Shown: positions 28,284-36,500 of the stretch, piece after piece
How positions within the stretch are numbered: position 1 is the first letter of the stretch
Layout: each line of letters opens with the position of its first letter
Assembly: GCF_003633755.1 (NCBI RefSeq)
Contig: NZ_RBIL01000001.1
Coordinates: 3,209,426-3,273,425, forward strand
Direction of reading: 5' to 3'
Source: Solirubrobacter pauli
Lineage (GTDB): Bacteria; Actinomycetota; Thermoleophilia; Solirubrobacterales; Solirubrobacteraceae
Length of the DNA stretch: 64,000 nucleotides
Notes under the pieces: generated by a model
Seen by the model: only the letters and a program-made list of their open reading frames with translations
Databases searched by the model: none
Told to the model about the DNA's origin: nothing
Program-made: the position numbers and the translations under genes

Positions 28284-29484
28284 GGCGCGGCGACGCCACG
28301 GTCCAGCCGACTCGGCTGGGCCGTGGGCGCGCCGCGAGCACGAGCAGCAGCGCGAGCGTCGTCAGCGCCGCGCCGGCCACCGCCGTCGTCGACGGCGAGG
28401 CCATCAGGAGGACGCGACCGCCGAGCAGGCCGCCGGCGGAGATGCCGAGGTTGAAGGTGGCGTTGACCACGGCGGGCGCCGTGTCGGCGGACGTGGACGC
28501 GGCGCGGTGGGCGAGGGTCTGGAGCAGCGTGGGGAGCGAGCCGAACGCCGCGCCCCAGACGAGCATGGCGATGACGACCGCGCCGACGGGCCGCCCCGGG
28601 ACGCCGAGTGCGAGCAGCGCGGCGGTCGTCATGGTCACGGCCACCAGCAACGCCCTTCGTGGCTCGCGGTCGGCGACGGCGCCGGCGACCCAGAGACCCA
28701 GGGCGCCCGCGATCCCGTAGCCGAAGAGGACCAGGCTGACCGAGGCCTCGCCGATGCCGGCCGCCGTGAGGATCGGGCTGGCGTAGGTGAAGGCGGTGTA
28801 GTGGCCGAGCGTGAGCAGGCTGATGACCGCCGCGACGAGCAGCACGGGACGCTTGCGGAGCGTGCGCAGCACCGGCTCGGAGGCTGTCGTGGCCGGAGGT
28901 GGGGCCGACGGGAGCAACACCGCCATCAGGGCGGCCAGGATCAGCAGCACCAGCGCGATCGCGGCGAACGACCAGCGCCAGCCGATCGCCGTGCCGAGCG
29001 CGGTCCCGGCGGGGACGCCGCCGGCCAGGGCGAGCGTCGTCCCGGCGTAGACCCAGGCGGCCGCTCGTCCCGCCCGCTCCATCGGCACGAGTGAGACGGC
29101 GGTGCCGATGGTGACGGAGAAGAAGCCGGCGTGGGCGAACCCGGCGAGCAGGCGGGCCGCCACGGCGACGGCGTAGTCGTCGGCCAGCGCGAACGTCGCG
29201 TTGCCCACGGCGTAGGCGACCAGCAGCACCCAGAGCGCTCGCCGCCGCGGCCAGCGGGCGAGCAGGCCGGTCAGGGGCAGCGAGGCGCCGGCGACCACGA
29301 CCGCGTACACCGACACCAGCAGACCGACGGACGCCTCGTCCGCGTGCAGGCTCTCGCCGATCGCCGGGAGCAGGCCGACCGGCAGCACCTCCGAGGTGAC
29401 CGCGGCGAAGACCCCGAGGGCGAGCAGGGTGAGCAGCACGGGGACGGGCGTCCGGGACGCGGGAGCGTGGTCGCCGGGAGTCAT
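28258..29484 (-). CDS. MFS transporter, DHA1-type efflux pump
   Basis: 408 aa, 12 hydrophobic segments, with the MFS loop motif LTGLLARWPRRRALW and the AraJ/SotB-like opening VFAAVTSEVLPVGLLPAIGE. It is probably a proton-driven exporter of sugars or small drugs. The ATG at 29484 is chosen over ATGs at 29493 and 29505 because a TAAAAT -10 element ends 7 nt before it, giving a leaderless transcript. It diverges from a ROK regulator across a palindromic operator, so it is the likely target of that regulator. Confidence 0.88.
   Translation of the reverse strand: MTPGDHAPASRTPVPVLLTLLALGVFAAVTSEVLPVGLLPAIGESLHADEASVGLLVSVYAVVVAGASLPLTGLLARWPRRRALWVLLVAYAVGNATFALADDYAVAVAARLLAGFAHAGFFSVTIGTAVSLVPMERAGRAAAWVYAGTTLALAGGVPAGTALGTAIGWRWSFAAIALVLLILAALMAVLLPSAPPPATTASEPVLRTLRKRPVLLVAAVISLLTLGHYTAFTYASPILTAAGIGEASVSLVLFGYGIAGALGLWVAGAVADREPRRALLVAVTMTTAALLALGVPGRPVGAVVIAMLVWGAAFGSLPTLLQTLAHRAASTSADTAPAVVNATFNLGISAGGLLGGRVLLMASPSTTAVAGAALTTLALLLVLAARPRPSRVGWTVASPRPRGWSWRA
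28296..28326 (+). terminator. GC-rich hairpin after the peptidase gene
   Basis: CCACGGTCCAGCC pairs with GGCTGGGCCGTGG (13 bp, one G-U) around loop GACTC, 12 bp after the peptidase stop. No T-tract follows. It lies within the 3' end of the convergent MFS gene, so it could serve both strands. Confidence 0.55.
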
Positions 29485-29491
29485 CCAGCGC

Positions 29492-29518
29492 ATTTTACTC
29501 CGCAACGGAGGATATTCT
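29492..29518. promoter_or_regulatory. Divergent promoters sharing one palindromic operator (MFS / ROK)
   Basis: CTCCG-CAA-CGGAG (29498-29510) is a perfect inverted repeat lying between a minus-strand -10 (TAAAAT, 29497-29492) for the MFS gene and a plus-strand -10 (TATTCT, 29513-29518) for the ROK gene. Both -10 elements are 7-9 nt from their start codons. A repressor bound here would block both genes. Confidence 0.6.
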
Positions 29519-29527
29519 CATGGTGAG

Positions 29528-30658
29528 ATGGCGGCGGTGTCCGACCACACGCAGACGCTCCTCTCCGCGGTGCACACGCACCCGGGCCTGACGCGCGCCG
29601 AGGCCGGCCGCCGGTTGCGGATCAGCAGCGGGCGGGTCGCGGAGGTCGTCGCCGGGCTGGTCGACGCACGGCTCTTGACCGAGGGACCGCCGCTCGCGAC
29701 CGGTGGCCGCGGCCGCCCGACCCGCCGCCTGAGCGCCCACCCGGAGGGCCCGATCGTGCTGGCGGCCGTCCTCAGCCACGAGGAGTGGCGCGTGGACGCC
29801 GTCGAGCTCGGTGGCGTGACGGTCGCGCACCTGGCCGGACGCCACCCCACCGGACCGGCGCAGGCGGTCCTCGGCACGGTCGCCGACGCGGTCGCGCAGC
29901 TCCGAGCGCGCCTCCCCGGCCGAGTCCGCGCGCTCGGGATCTCTGCTCCCGGCCTCGTGACGGACGAGCGCTTCGTGGACGCGCCCGCGCTCGGCTGGGA
30001 GGGCGTCGACCTCTGGGCCCTGTGGCCGGACGGCGACCTCGTCGTCGCCGACAACGACGCCACGTTGAGCGCGCTCGCGGAGGCGTGGCGCGGCGCGGCG
30101 ACCGGCGCACGGCTCGCGCTGCACCTGCGGATCGACGCCGGCCTCGGCGGCGCGCTGGTCGAGGGCGGTCGGCTGATCGGGGGCGCCCGCGGGGTCGGCG
30201 GCGAGTTCGGCCACATGCCGCTCGGCGACCCGGCCGTGCGGTGCCCGTGCGGCGCCCACGGCTGCTGGGGCACCGCCGTCGACGGCAGCGCCCTCGCCCG
30301 CGCGCTGGGCGACCCCTCACCGCACGACCCCGTCACGTTCGCCCACCGGGTGACCGCCCGCGCCCAAGCGGGCGAGGCCGACGCGCGAGCGGCGGTCGGC
30401 GCGGCCTCGCAAGCGCTGGGCAAGGGCATCGCCGGGCTGGTCAACGCCCTCGATCCCGACGTCGTCACGGTCGGCGGCCTCGGAACGGACCTCCTGGCGA
30501 TCGCCGGCGAGGACGTCGACGCGACCTACCGCGACGGGCTCATGCGGGTTCGCCGGGAGACGCCGACACCGGTGGTGCCGGCCGCGCTCGGCGAGGAGGG
30601 CCCGGTCGTCGGCGCCGCCGAACGCGCCTGGCAGCGCCTGCTGGCGCGCCTGCCCTAG
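29528..30658 (+). CDS. ROK family transcriptional repressor
   Basis: 376 aa starting MAAVSDHTQTLLSAV. Residues about 5-70 are a winged helix (TRAEAGRRLRISSGRVAEVV). The ROK domain follows, with the zinc motif CPCGAHGCW starting near residue 239 and a preceding GGEFGHMPLG segment. ROK repressors respond to sugars or sugar phosphates. The neighbouring divergent exporter is the likely target. Longer in-frame starts upstream lie in the MFS gene and are rejected. Confidence 0.9.
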   Translation: MAAVSDHTQTLLSAVHTHPGLTRAEAGRRLRISSGRVAEVVAGLVDARLLTEGPPLATGGRGRPTRRLSAHPEGPIVLAAVLSHEEWRVDAVELGGVTVAHLAGRHPTGPAQAVLGTVADAVAQLRARLPGRVRALGISAPGLVTDERFVDAPALGWEGVDLWALWPDGDLVVADNDATLSALAEAWRGAATGARLALHLRIDAGLGGALVEGGRLIGGARGVGGEFGHMPLGDPAVRCPCGAHGCWGTAVDGSALARALGDPSPHDPVTFAHRVTARAQAGEADARAAVGAASQALGKGIAGLVNALDPDVVTVGGLGTDLLAIAGEDVDATYRDGLMRVRRETPTPVVPAALGEEGPVVGAAERAWQRLLARLP

Positions 30659-30672
30659 CGGCGATCGTCGGA

Positions 30673-31185
30673 TCAGCGGGGGATGAGCACCTTGTTGATG
30701 ACGTGGATGACGCCGTTGGAGGCCTTCACGTCGGGCGTCGTGACGCGCGCGCCGCCGACGTAGACCTTGTCCGCGCGGACGCGGACGTTGACGCGGTCGC
30801 CGTTGAGCGTCTTGATCGACTTGCGCTTGACGACCTTGGACGCCGTCAGGTTGCCCTTGGCGACGTGGTAGAGGAGGACGGCGCGCAGCTTGGCCTTGTC
30901 CTTGGCGAGGGCGTCGAGGGTCTTCTTCGGGACCTTGGCAAAGGCGGCGTCGGTGGGGGCGAAGACGGTGAACTTGCCCTTGCCGGAGAGCGTGTCGACG
31001 AGGTCGGCCTGCTGCAGCAGTGACGCGAGTGTCTTGAACTGGCCGGCCGCGACCGCGGTCTCGACGATGTTCTTGTCGGCCGCCGCGCCCCGGTCGACCT
31101 TGACCGCGGCGGACGCGGAGCCGGCGGCGGTCAGCACGACGGTGGTGGAAGCGGCGAGGGCGAGGATGCTGCGGAACGAACGCAT
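30673..31185 (-). CDS. Secreted fasciclin (FAS1) domain protein
   Basis: 170 aa. AAGGAG precedes the ATG. A signal peptide (MRSFRSILALAASTTVVLTA) is cleaved near SASA-AVKVD. A single FAS1 domain fills the rest, with the H1/H2 motifs FTVFAPTDAAFAKVP and NGVIHVINKVLIPR. FAS1 proteins mediate adhesion or carbohydrate binding outside the cell. The gene is divergent from a CarH-like regulator, which suggests light or B12 control. It converges with the ROK gene with a 14-bp gap. Confidence 0.92.
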   Translation of the reverse strand: MRSFRSILALAASTTVVLTAAGSASAAVKVDRGAAADKNIVETAVAAGQFKTLASLLQQADLVDTLSGKGKFTVFAPTDAAFAKVPKKTLDALAKDKAKLRAVLLYHVAKGNLTASKVVKRKSIKTLNGDRVNVRVRADKVYVGGARVTTPDVKASNGVIHVINKVLIPR

Positions 31186-31239
31186 GTGGACTCCTTGAAG
31201 CGAGGGCCCGTCCGGCGGGGAGGTTTGCCAGTCACGGGC

Positions 31240-31327
31240 TTGGACAAGATCTGTACAGCTCCTATACGAGCGTTGCCGCACGATCGGATGAGCAAGTCGT
31301 GTCCACCTCCTGTTCTGGTTCTGTATA
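31240..31327 (+). promoter_or_regulatory. Promoter with TGTACA/TGTATA elements before the CarH-like gene
   Basis: TTGGAC (31240-31245), a 17-bp spacer and TATACG (31263-31268) form a sigma-A-like promoter pointing at the regulator gene. TGTACA (31252-31257) lies in the spacer. TGTATA (31322-31327) occurs just before the start codon. Such TGTAnA half-sites are known for MerR/CarH-type regulators. Autorepression is inferred, and the divergent fasciclin promoter lies in the same 150-bp gap. Confidence 0.55.
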
Positions 31328-31335
31328 AATCGCTC

Positions 31336-32199
31336 GTGCCCGGCGACGGCCTCCTGCGAATCGGCGAGCTGAGCCGGCGCTCCGGCGTGAGTCCCGAGCG
31401 GCTGCGGGCGTGGGAGCGGCGCTACGAGCTGCTGCGGCCGACGCGCTCGCCGGGCGGTCTGCGGCTGTACTCGCAGGCCGACCTGGCTCGTGTCCGCCTG
31501 ATGCGCCGGCACCTCGACACCGGGCTGGCGGCGGCGGAGGCGGCCGCGCTGGCCAAGCAGGACGAGGTCGCGGCGCCGACGCCCCCGGCTGCGCTGTCGC
31601 CCGAAGCGCTCCGCCACGAGCTCGCGGACGCGTTGGACGGCTACGACGAGCCGCGCGCGCAGGCGGTGCTCGATCGCGTGCTGGCGGCGATGACCCTCGA
31701 CGCGGCGCTCGGGGAGGTCGTCCTGCCGTACCTGCACGAGCTGGGCAGCCGGTGGGAGCGCGGCGACGCGACGGTCGCGCAGGAGCACTTCGCCTCCACC
31801 GTCCTGCGCGGCCGGCTGCTCGGGCTCGCCCGCGGCTGGGGTCTGGGTGGCGGTCCCGTCGCCCTCCTCGCCTGCGCGCCCGGGGAGCGCCACGACCTCG
31901 GGCTGATCGCCTTCGGACTCGCGCTGCGCGCCCGCGGCTGGCGCATCGTCTTCCTCGGCGCGGACACGCCGGTCGAGACCACCGCCGCCGCCGGTGACGA
32001 GCTGCAACCGCACCTGATCGTCCTGGCCGTGGTGAGCATCACGCTGCCGGAAGCGGTGTCGCCGGCGCTGCGCGCGCTCGCCCGCCGGCACCGGCTGGCG
32101 CTCGCCGGGCCCGCTGCGCCGGAGGTGGCCGGAGCGCTCGTCCTCGCGGGCGACCCGATCGCCGAGGCGGCGACGCTCACCGAGCTGATTGCCTCGTAG
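31336..32199 (+). CDS. MerR-type regulator with cobalamin-binding domain (CarH/LitR-like photoreceptor)
   Basis: 287 aa from a GTG before PGDGLLRIGELSRRSGVS. Residues 6-75 are a MerR winged helix. Residues 90-165 form a helical bundle with the W140-x9-E150-H151 motif. Residues 173-287 are a B12-binding Rossmann domain with E184-x-H186-x2-G in GERHDLG. Motif spacing (His151 to His186, 35 residues) matches Thermus CarH (142 and 177), which uses adenosylcobalamin to sense light. The residue after Trp140 is Glu where Thermus CarH has His132, so photochemistry may differ. Its targets probably include itself and the divergent fasciclin gene. Confidence 0.88.
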   Translation: MPGDGLLRIGELSRRSGVSPERLRAWERRYELLRPTRSPGGLRLYSQADLARVRLMRRHLDTGLAAAEAAALAKQDEVAAPTPPAALSPEALRHELADALDGYDEPRAQAVLDRVLAAMTLDAALGEVVLPYLHELGSRWERGDATVAQEHFASTVLRGRLLGLARGWGLGGGPVALLACAPGERHDLGLIAFGLALRARGWRIVFLGADTPVETTAAAGDELQPHLIVLAVVSITLPEAVSPALRALARRHRLALAGPAAPEVAGALVLAGDPIAEAATLTELIAS

Positions 32200-32326
32200 G
32201 CAAGACGCTCAACTCGTCGTCAGCGACCGCCGCGGGGGCGCGCGGGGCTGGCAATCGTGAGCGCATCCGGTGCGTACACCGGCGTGCACTCGTGACGGAG
32301 GCGCGAGCGGCATCTAGCTTCGGGCC

Positions 32327-33571
32327 GTGGGATGGTCGCTCGCGTTCACCGCGCTGGCCCTGATCGCGGTCGCGGCGGTGTCACGACGGCTGTCGGGCAC
32401 GCCGGTGACGCCGGCGATGGTGTTCGTCGCGCTCGGGCTGCTGGCCGGCTCCCTGGTCGTCGACGCGATCGACGTCGCCGACACGGAATCGGCCGTGCGC
32501 ACGCTCGCGGAGGCCACGCTCGCGCTGGTCCTGTTCACCGACGCGTCGCGGATCCGCCTGCGTCAGCTCGAGCGCGGCGCGCGCTTGCCCGAGCGGCTGC
32601 TGGGCATCGGGCTCCCGCTCACGATCGCGCTCGGCGCGCTCGTCGCCGGCCTCGTCTTCGACCAGCTGACGGTCGGCGAGGCGTTGATCCTGGCGGTCGT
32701 GCTGGCGCCGACCGACGCCGCGCTCGGGCAGGCCGTGATCGGCCATCCGCGCGTGCCGCAGGACGTACGCCAGGGGCTGAACGTCGAGAGCGGGCTCAAC
32801 GACGGGATCTGCGTCCCGCTGCTGTTCGCCGCGGTGGCCTTCGCCGACGTCGAGTCCGACCTGTCCGGCGGCCACAGCGCGTTCGTCCTCCTGATCGAGG
32901 AGATCGGCTGGGGAGCGGTGGGCGGCGTGGCCGCCGGGCTGCTGATCGCCGCCGTCCTCCGCTACGCCGGCGGGCGGGGGTTGATCACGGAGCCGTGGCG
33001 CCAGGTCGTCCCGGCCGCCGGCGCCGCGCTCGCCTACGGGACCGCCGTCGCGCTGGGCGGGTCCGGCTTCATCGCCGCGTTCGTCGCCGGAGCCACCTTC
33101 CGGCTCGCCCTGGGCCGGGACCCGGAACCGCTCAACCGCCTCGCGGAGGAGGTGGGCGACGTCCTCAACGGCGTCACGTTCGCGCTCTTCGGCGCCGTCC
33201 TGCTCGGCCCGGCGCTGCCGGAGTTGGACGGGAGCATCGCGCTCTACGCCGTCCTGAGCCTCACGCTCGTGCGGATGCTTCCGGTGGCGATCGCGCTGCT
33301 CGGCACGGGCGCTCGCCGGGCGACCGTGGGCTTCGTCGGCTGGTTCGGCCCGCGCGGGCTCGCCTCGATCGTGTTCGCGGTGATCGTCGTGGAGGAGTCA
33401 GCACTTCCGCACGAGGACGTCATCGTGACCACGGTCTACTGCACCGTCGGGCTGTCCGTGCTCGTCCACGGGCTCACCGCCGCACCCCTCGCCGACCGGT
33501 ACGCGCGCCCCGGGCCGGCACCGGCCCGGGGCTCCGATCCGCCCGCTACGGGGTCGTCGTGGTCAGCGTGA
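32327..33571 (+). CDS. CPA1-type Na+/H+ antiporter (NhaP-like)
   Basis: 414 aa with GTG start and about 12 hydrophobic segments. The ion-binding region reads APTDAALGQAVIG followed by GLNVESGLNDGICVPL, with the conserved Asp pair typical of CPA1 antiporters. WFGPRGLASIVFAVIV matches the NhaP/NhaK C-terminal signature. There is no TrkA-C domain; the tail is short. It exchanges Na+ or K+ for protons at the cytoplasmic membrane. Its last 26 bp overlap the convergent phosphatase gene. Confidence 0.9.
   Translation: MGWSLAFTALALIAVAAVSRRLSGTPVTPAMVFVALGLLAGSLVVDAIDVADTESAVRTLAEATLALVLFTDASRIRLRQLERGARLPERLLGIGLPLTIALGALVAGLVFDQLTVGEALILAVVLAPTDAALGQAVIGHPRVPQDVRQGLNVESGLNDGICVPLLFAAVAFADVESDLSGGHSAFVLLIEEIGWGAVGGVAAGLLIAAVLRYAGGRGLITEPWRQVVPAAGAALAYGTAVALGGSGFIAAFVAGATFRLALGRDPEPLNRLAEEVGDVLNGVTFALFGAVLLGPALPELDGSIALYAVLSLTLVRMLPVAIALLGTGARRATVGFVGWFGPRGLASIVFAVIVVEESALPHEDVIVTTVYCTVGLSVLVHGLTAAPLADRYARPGPAPARGSDPPATGSSWSA
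33507..33532. terminator. GC-rich hairpin at the antiporter/phosphatase convergence
   Basis: GCCCCGGGCCGG pairs perfectly with CCGGCCCGGGGC around a two-base centre, 14 bp beyond the phosphatase stop and inside the antiporter's last codons. It is symmetrical, so it could act on both strands. No T-tract is present. Confidence 0.45.
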
Positions 33572-36500
33572 AGCGCACGCGCGTGCTGTAGCTGCCCTCG
33601 AGCAGCCGGTCGGTCTCCTTGACGAGCTGCTTGAACGTCACGTCCACGCGCTCGTTGGCGATCGGGTCGCTCCAGGCCGACTGCGAGAGCTGCACGCGCA
33701 GCGGCTCGGGCAGGACGGCCGCGCCGTTGGCCATGTGCCCCAGGTCGCTGACGATGAGACGCGTGCCACGGATGGTGGAGGTCGCGGTCAGGTACGTGCT
33801 CGCCGTGTAGTCGCGCTCGACACCCGGGATGAAGGCGCCGAAGGTCGCCGGGCCGCCGAGCGTCAGCGACAGGGACTTGGGCACCACGACCGCGAGGACG
33901 TCGAGCTCCTCCTCGACGGCGTCACCCGGGGTGGGGGTCGGCGTCGCGGTGCCGATGGTGAACTCGAGGCTGCGCTCCGCCTCGACGTTGCCGGCGACGT
34001 CCAGCGCGCGGTAGCGGACGGTGTGGGCGCCGGGCGCGGAGAACACCGGCGGGCTGCCCGCCGCGTACGTGGTCCAGGTGCCCGTCGCGTCGTACTCGAT
34101 GCGGCTCACACCGCTGCCCGCGTCGGTGGCCGCCAGGCGCACCGTCACCGGGCCGGTGCCCTCGCGGGTCGCGGTCGTGACCGGCGCCGTCGTGTCGATC
34201 CGGACGTCGATCGCCTTGATCGGCTCGACGTTGCCGCGGACGTCGGTCGAGCGGTACGCGACGGACGCGGTCGTGGCGACGGTGAACGGCCCGGTGTAGG
34301 TCGTCCACGGCCCGTCGCCCACGCGGTGCTCGAGCGCGGCGACGCCCGTGCCGGCGCCGTCGTCGGCGCTCAGCGTGACGGTGACCGGCGCGCTCGTGTG
34401 CCAGCCGGAGGGACCGGCCGCGGGGGACACGGACGCGGTCGACTGCGGGGCCGTGTCGTCGAGCGAGAAGTCGCACACGCGGAACCAGTCGAAGCGGGCG
34501 AAGCCGTTGGGGTTGTTCTCGCCGCGGAACGTGCCGAGGCCGACCTGCAGCGGGAGCGTGGACGTGTCGACCGTGAAGGCGCTCAGGAACTCCGTCCACG
34601 CCACGCCGTCGAGCGAGTAGTGCGTGCGCAGCGTCTGCACCGGCCCGCCGCTCGAGGTGAGGCGCAGGAACACGGTGTCCGGCACGGCGCCGGTGATGTA
34701 GCCGGCGTTGCCGTTGCCGAGCCCGCTGGTGGAGCTGGCCACGGTGAGCTGGCGCTCCAGCCACCAGGACGGGCGGGAGGGCGCGCTGGCGTCGGTCGTG
34801 CGCGCGTTGACGGCGATCTTGGCGAAGCGGTTGGCCCCGCTGCCTTCGGCCTGCCAGAGCACGAACCCGACCTGGTTGCTCTGCATCTTGGCGTCGGTCA
34901 TGTCCAGCTTGGTCGTCGCCGTCCACGGGCCGCCGGTCGGGGCGGGCTGCAGGAACAGGTTCGTCGCCGACGCGGTCGAGCCGGAGAGGTCGCTGTTGGT
35001 GCCGTCGAAGCGGAGGTTGAGCTTGCCGCCCGCCACGGAGTAGCGCGCCGCCGTGGGACGGCGGACCGTCCACTTCGGGTCGACCGCGCCGCCGTCGAAC
35101 TCGTCGCTGCTGGAGGCCGCGCAGGAGGCGGGCGTGCCCGGCAGGCCGGCCGTCGTGAAGCGCACCGTGCCGGCGGCCGAGGCGTTGCCGGCGCCGTCGA
35201 CCGCGCGGTACTCGATCGCGTGCTCGCCGTTCGTGTAGACCGTGAACGGGCCGGCGTAGACGCTCCACGGGCCCGCGCCGAAGCGGTACTCGACTCGGTC
35301 GACGTCAGAGCCGCCGGCGTCGGCGCCCGTCAGCGTCACGCGGACCGGTTGGCCGTAGGTGCCGCCGGGGCCCGGCGCGGCCGGGTTGAGCGCCGCCGTC
35401 GCGGTCGGCGCGACCGCGTCGAACCGGATCGCGCGCGACCGGGTCGACTCGACGTTGCCGGCGGCGTCGGTCGAGCGGAACTCGACGAGGCGGCTCGCGG
35501 AGACGGTGAACGGCGCCGTGTACGTGATCCACGCGCCGCCGTCCAGGCGGTACTCGGTCTTCGCGACGCCACCGGCGTCGGTCGCCGTGAGCGTCACCGT
35601 GACCGGGCCGGCCGTGTGCCAGCCGCTCGGGGCGGCCTCCGGAGCGACCGCGATCGTCGTGGTGGGCGCCTCGACGTCGGTCCCGGCGGGCGCGAGGCCC
35701 TTGAGCACCTGGTAGAGCTCGGTCTGGTCGAGCGTGCCGAGGACGTTCGCGGCCTGCGGGCCCTTGGCGGCGATCGGGACCTCCGTGCCGGTGTGCCACT
35801 GGCCGGCGGTCGACGTGCCGTAGCCGACGCGCATCGGCACGCCGTCCGCGGTCTGCACGGTGCCGTAGACCTTCGACTCGCCCGGGCGGACGATCTGGGT
35901 CGCGTGCCCGTGGTCGGAGGTGACGACGATCAACGTGTCCGGGTGGGTGCGCTGGTACTCGAGCAGGACCTCGAGCGCCTTGTCGGCCTCGGCGACCTGG
36001 CCGAGCGACCCGCACAGGTTCGCGTCGTGGGCGGCCTTGTCGGTCTGGGCGCTCTCGACCTGCATGAAGAAGCCGTTCGGGTTGTCGACGAGCTCGAGCG
36101 CCTTGGCGGTCATCTCGGCCAGCGTCGGCTGATCGCCGCGGCTGTTGGCCTGGCAGCGGTAGGTGGTCGAGCCGCTGCCCGCGGCCGTGGCCACCAGCGG
36201 CGCGTACCGGGTGGTCATGTAGCCGCTCGCGAACAAGCCGAGCACCGGGCCGCCCGTGAGCGAGTCGATCCCGGCGAGCGCCTGCTTGGTCGCGACGTCC
36301 CGGTAGCCCAGCGTGCCCGTGGCGCGCGTCAGCAGCGTCCCGCCGGCGTCGACGTTCTGCGTGAAGCGCGCGCGGCCGCCGCCCAGCAGCACGTCGATGC
36401 CGTTGTCGACGAGCTGCTCGGCGATCGAGCCCTTGCCGCCGTTCGCCTTGCGGGCCGCCGGGCACGAGCCCATGTCGGTCGGCCCCTGGCAGGAGCGGTT

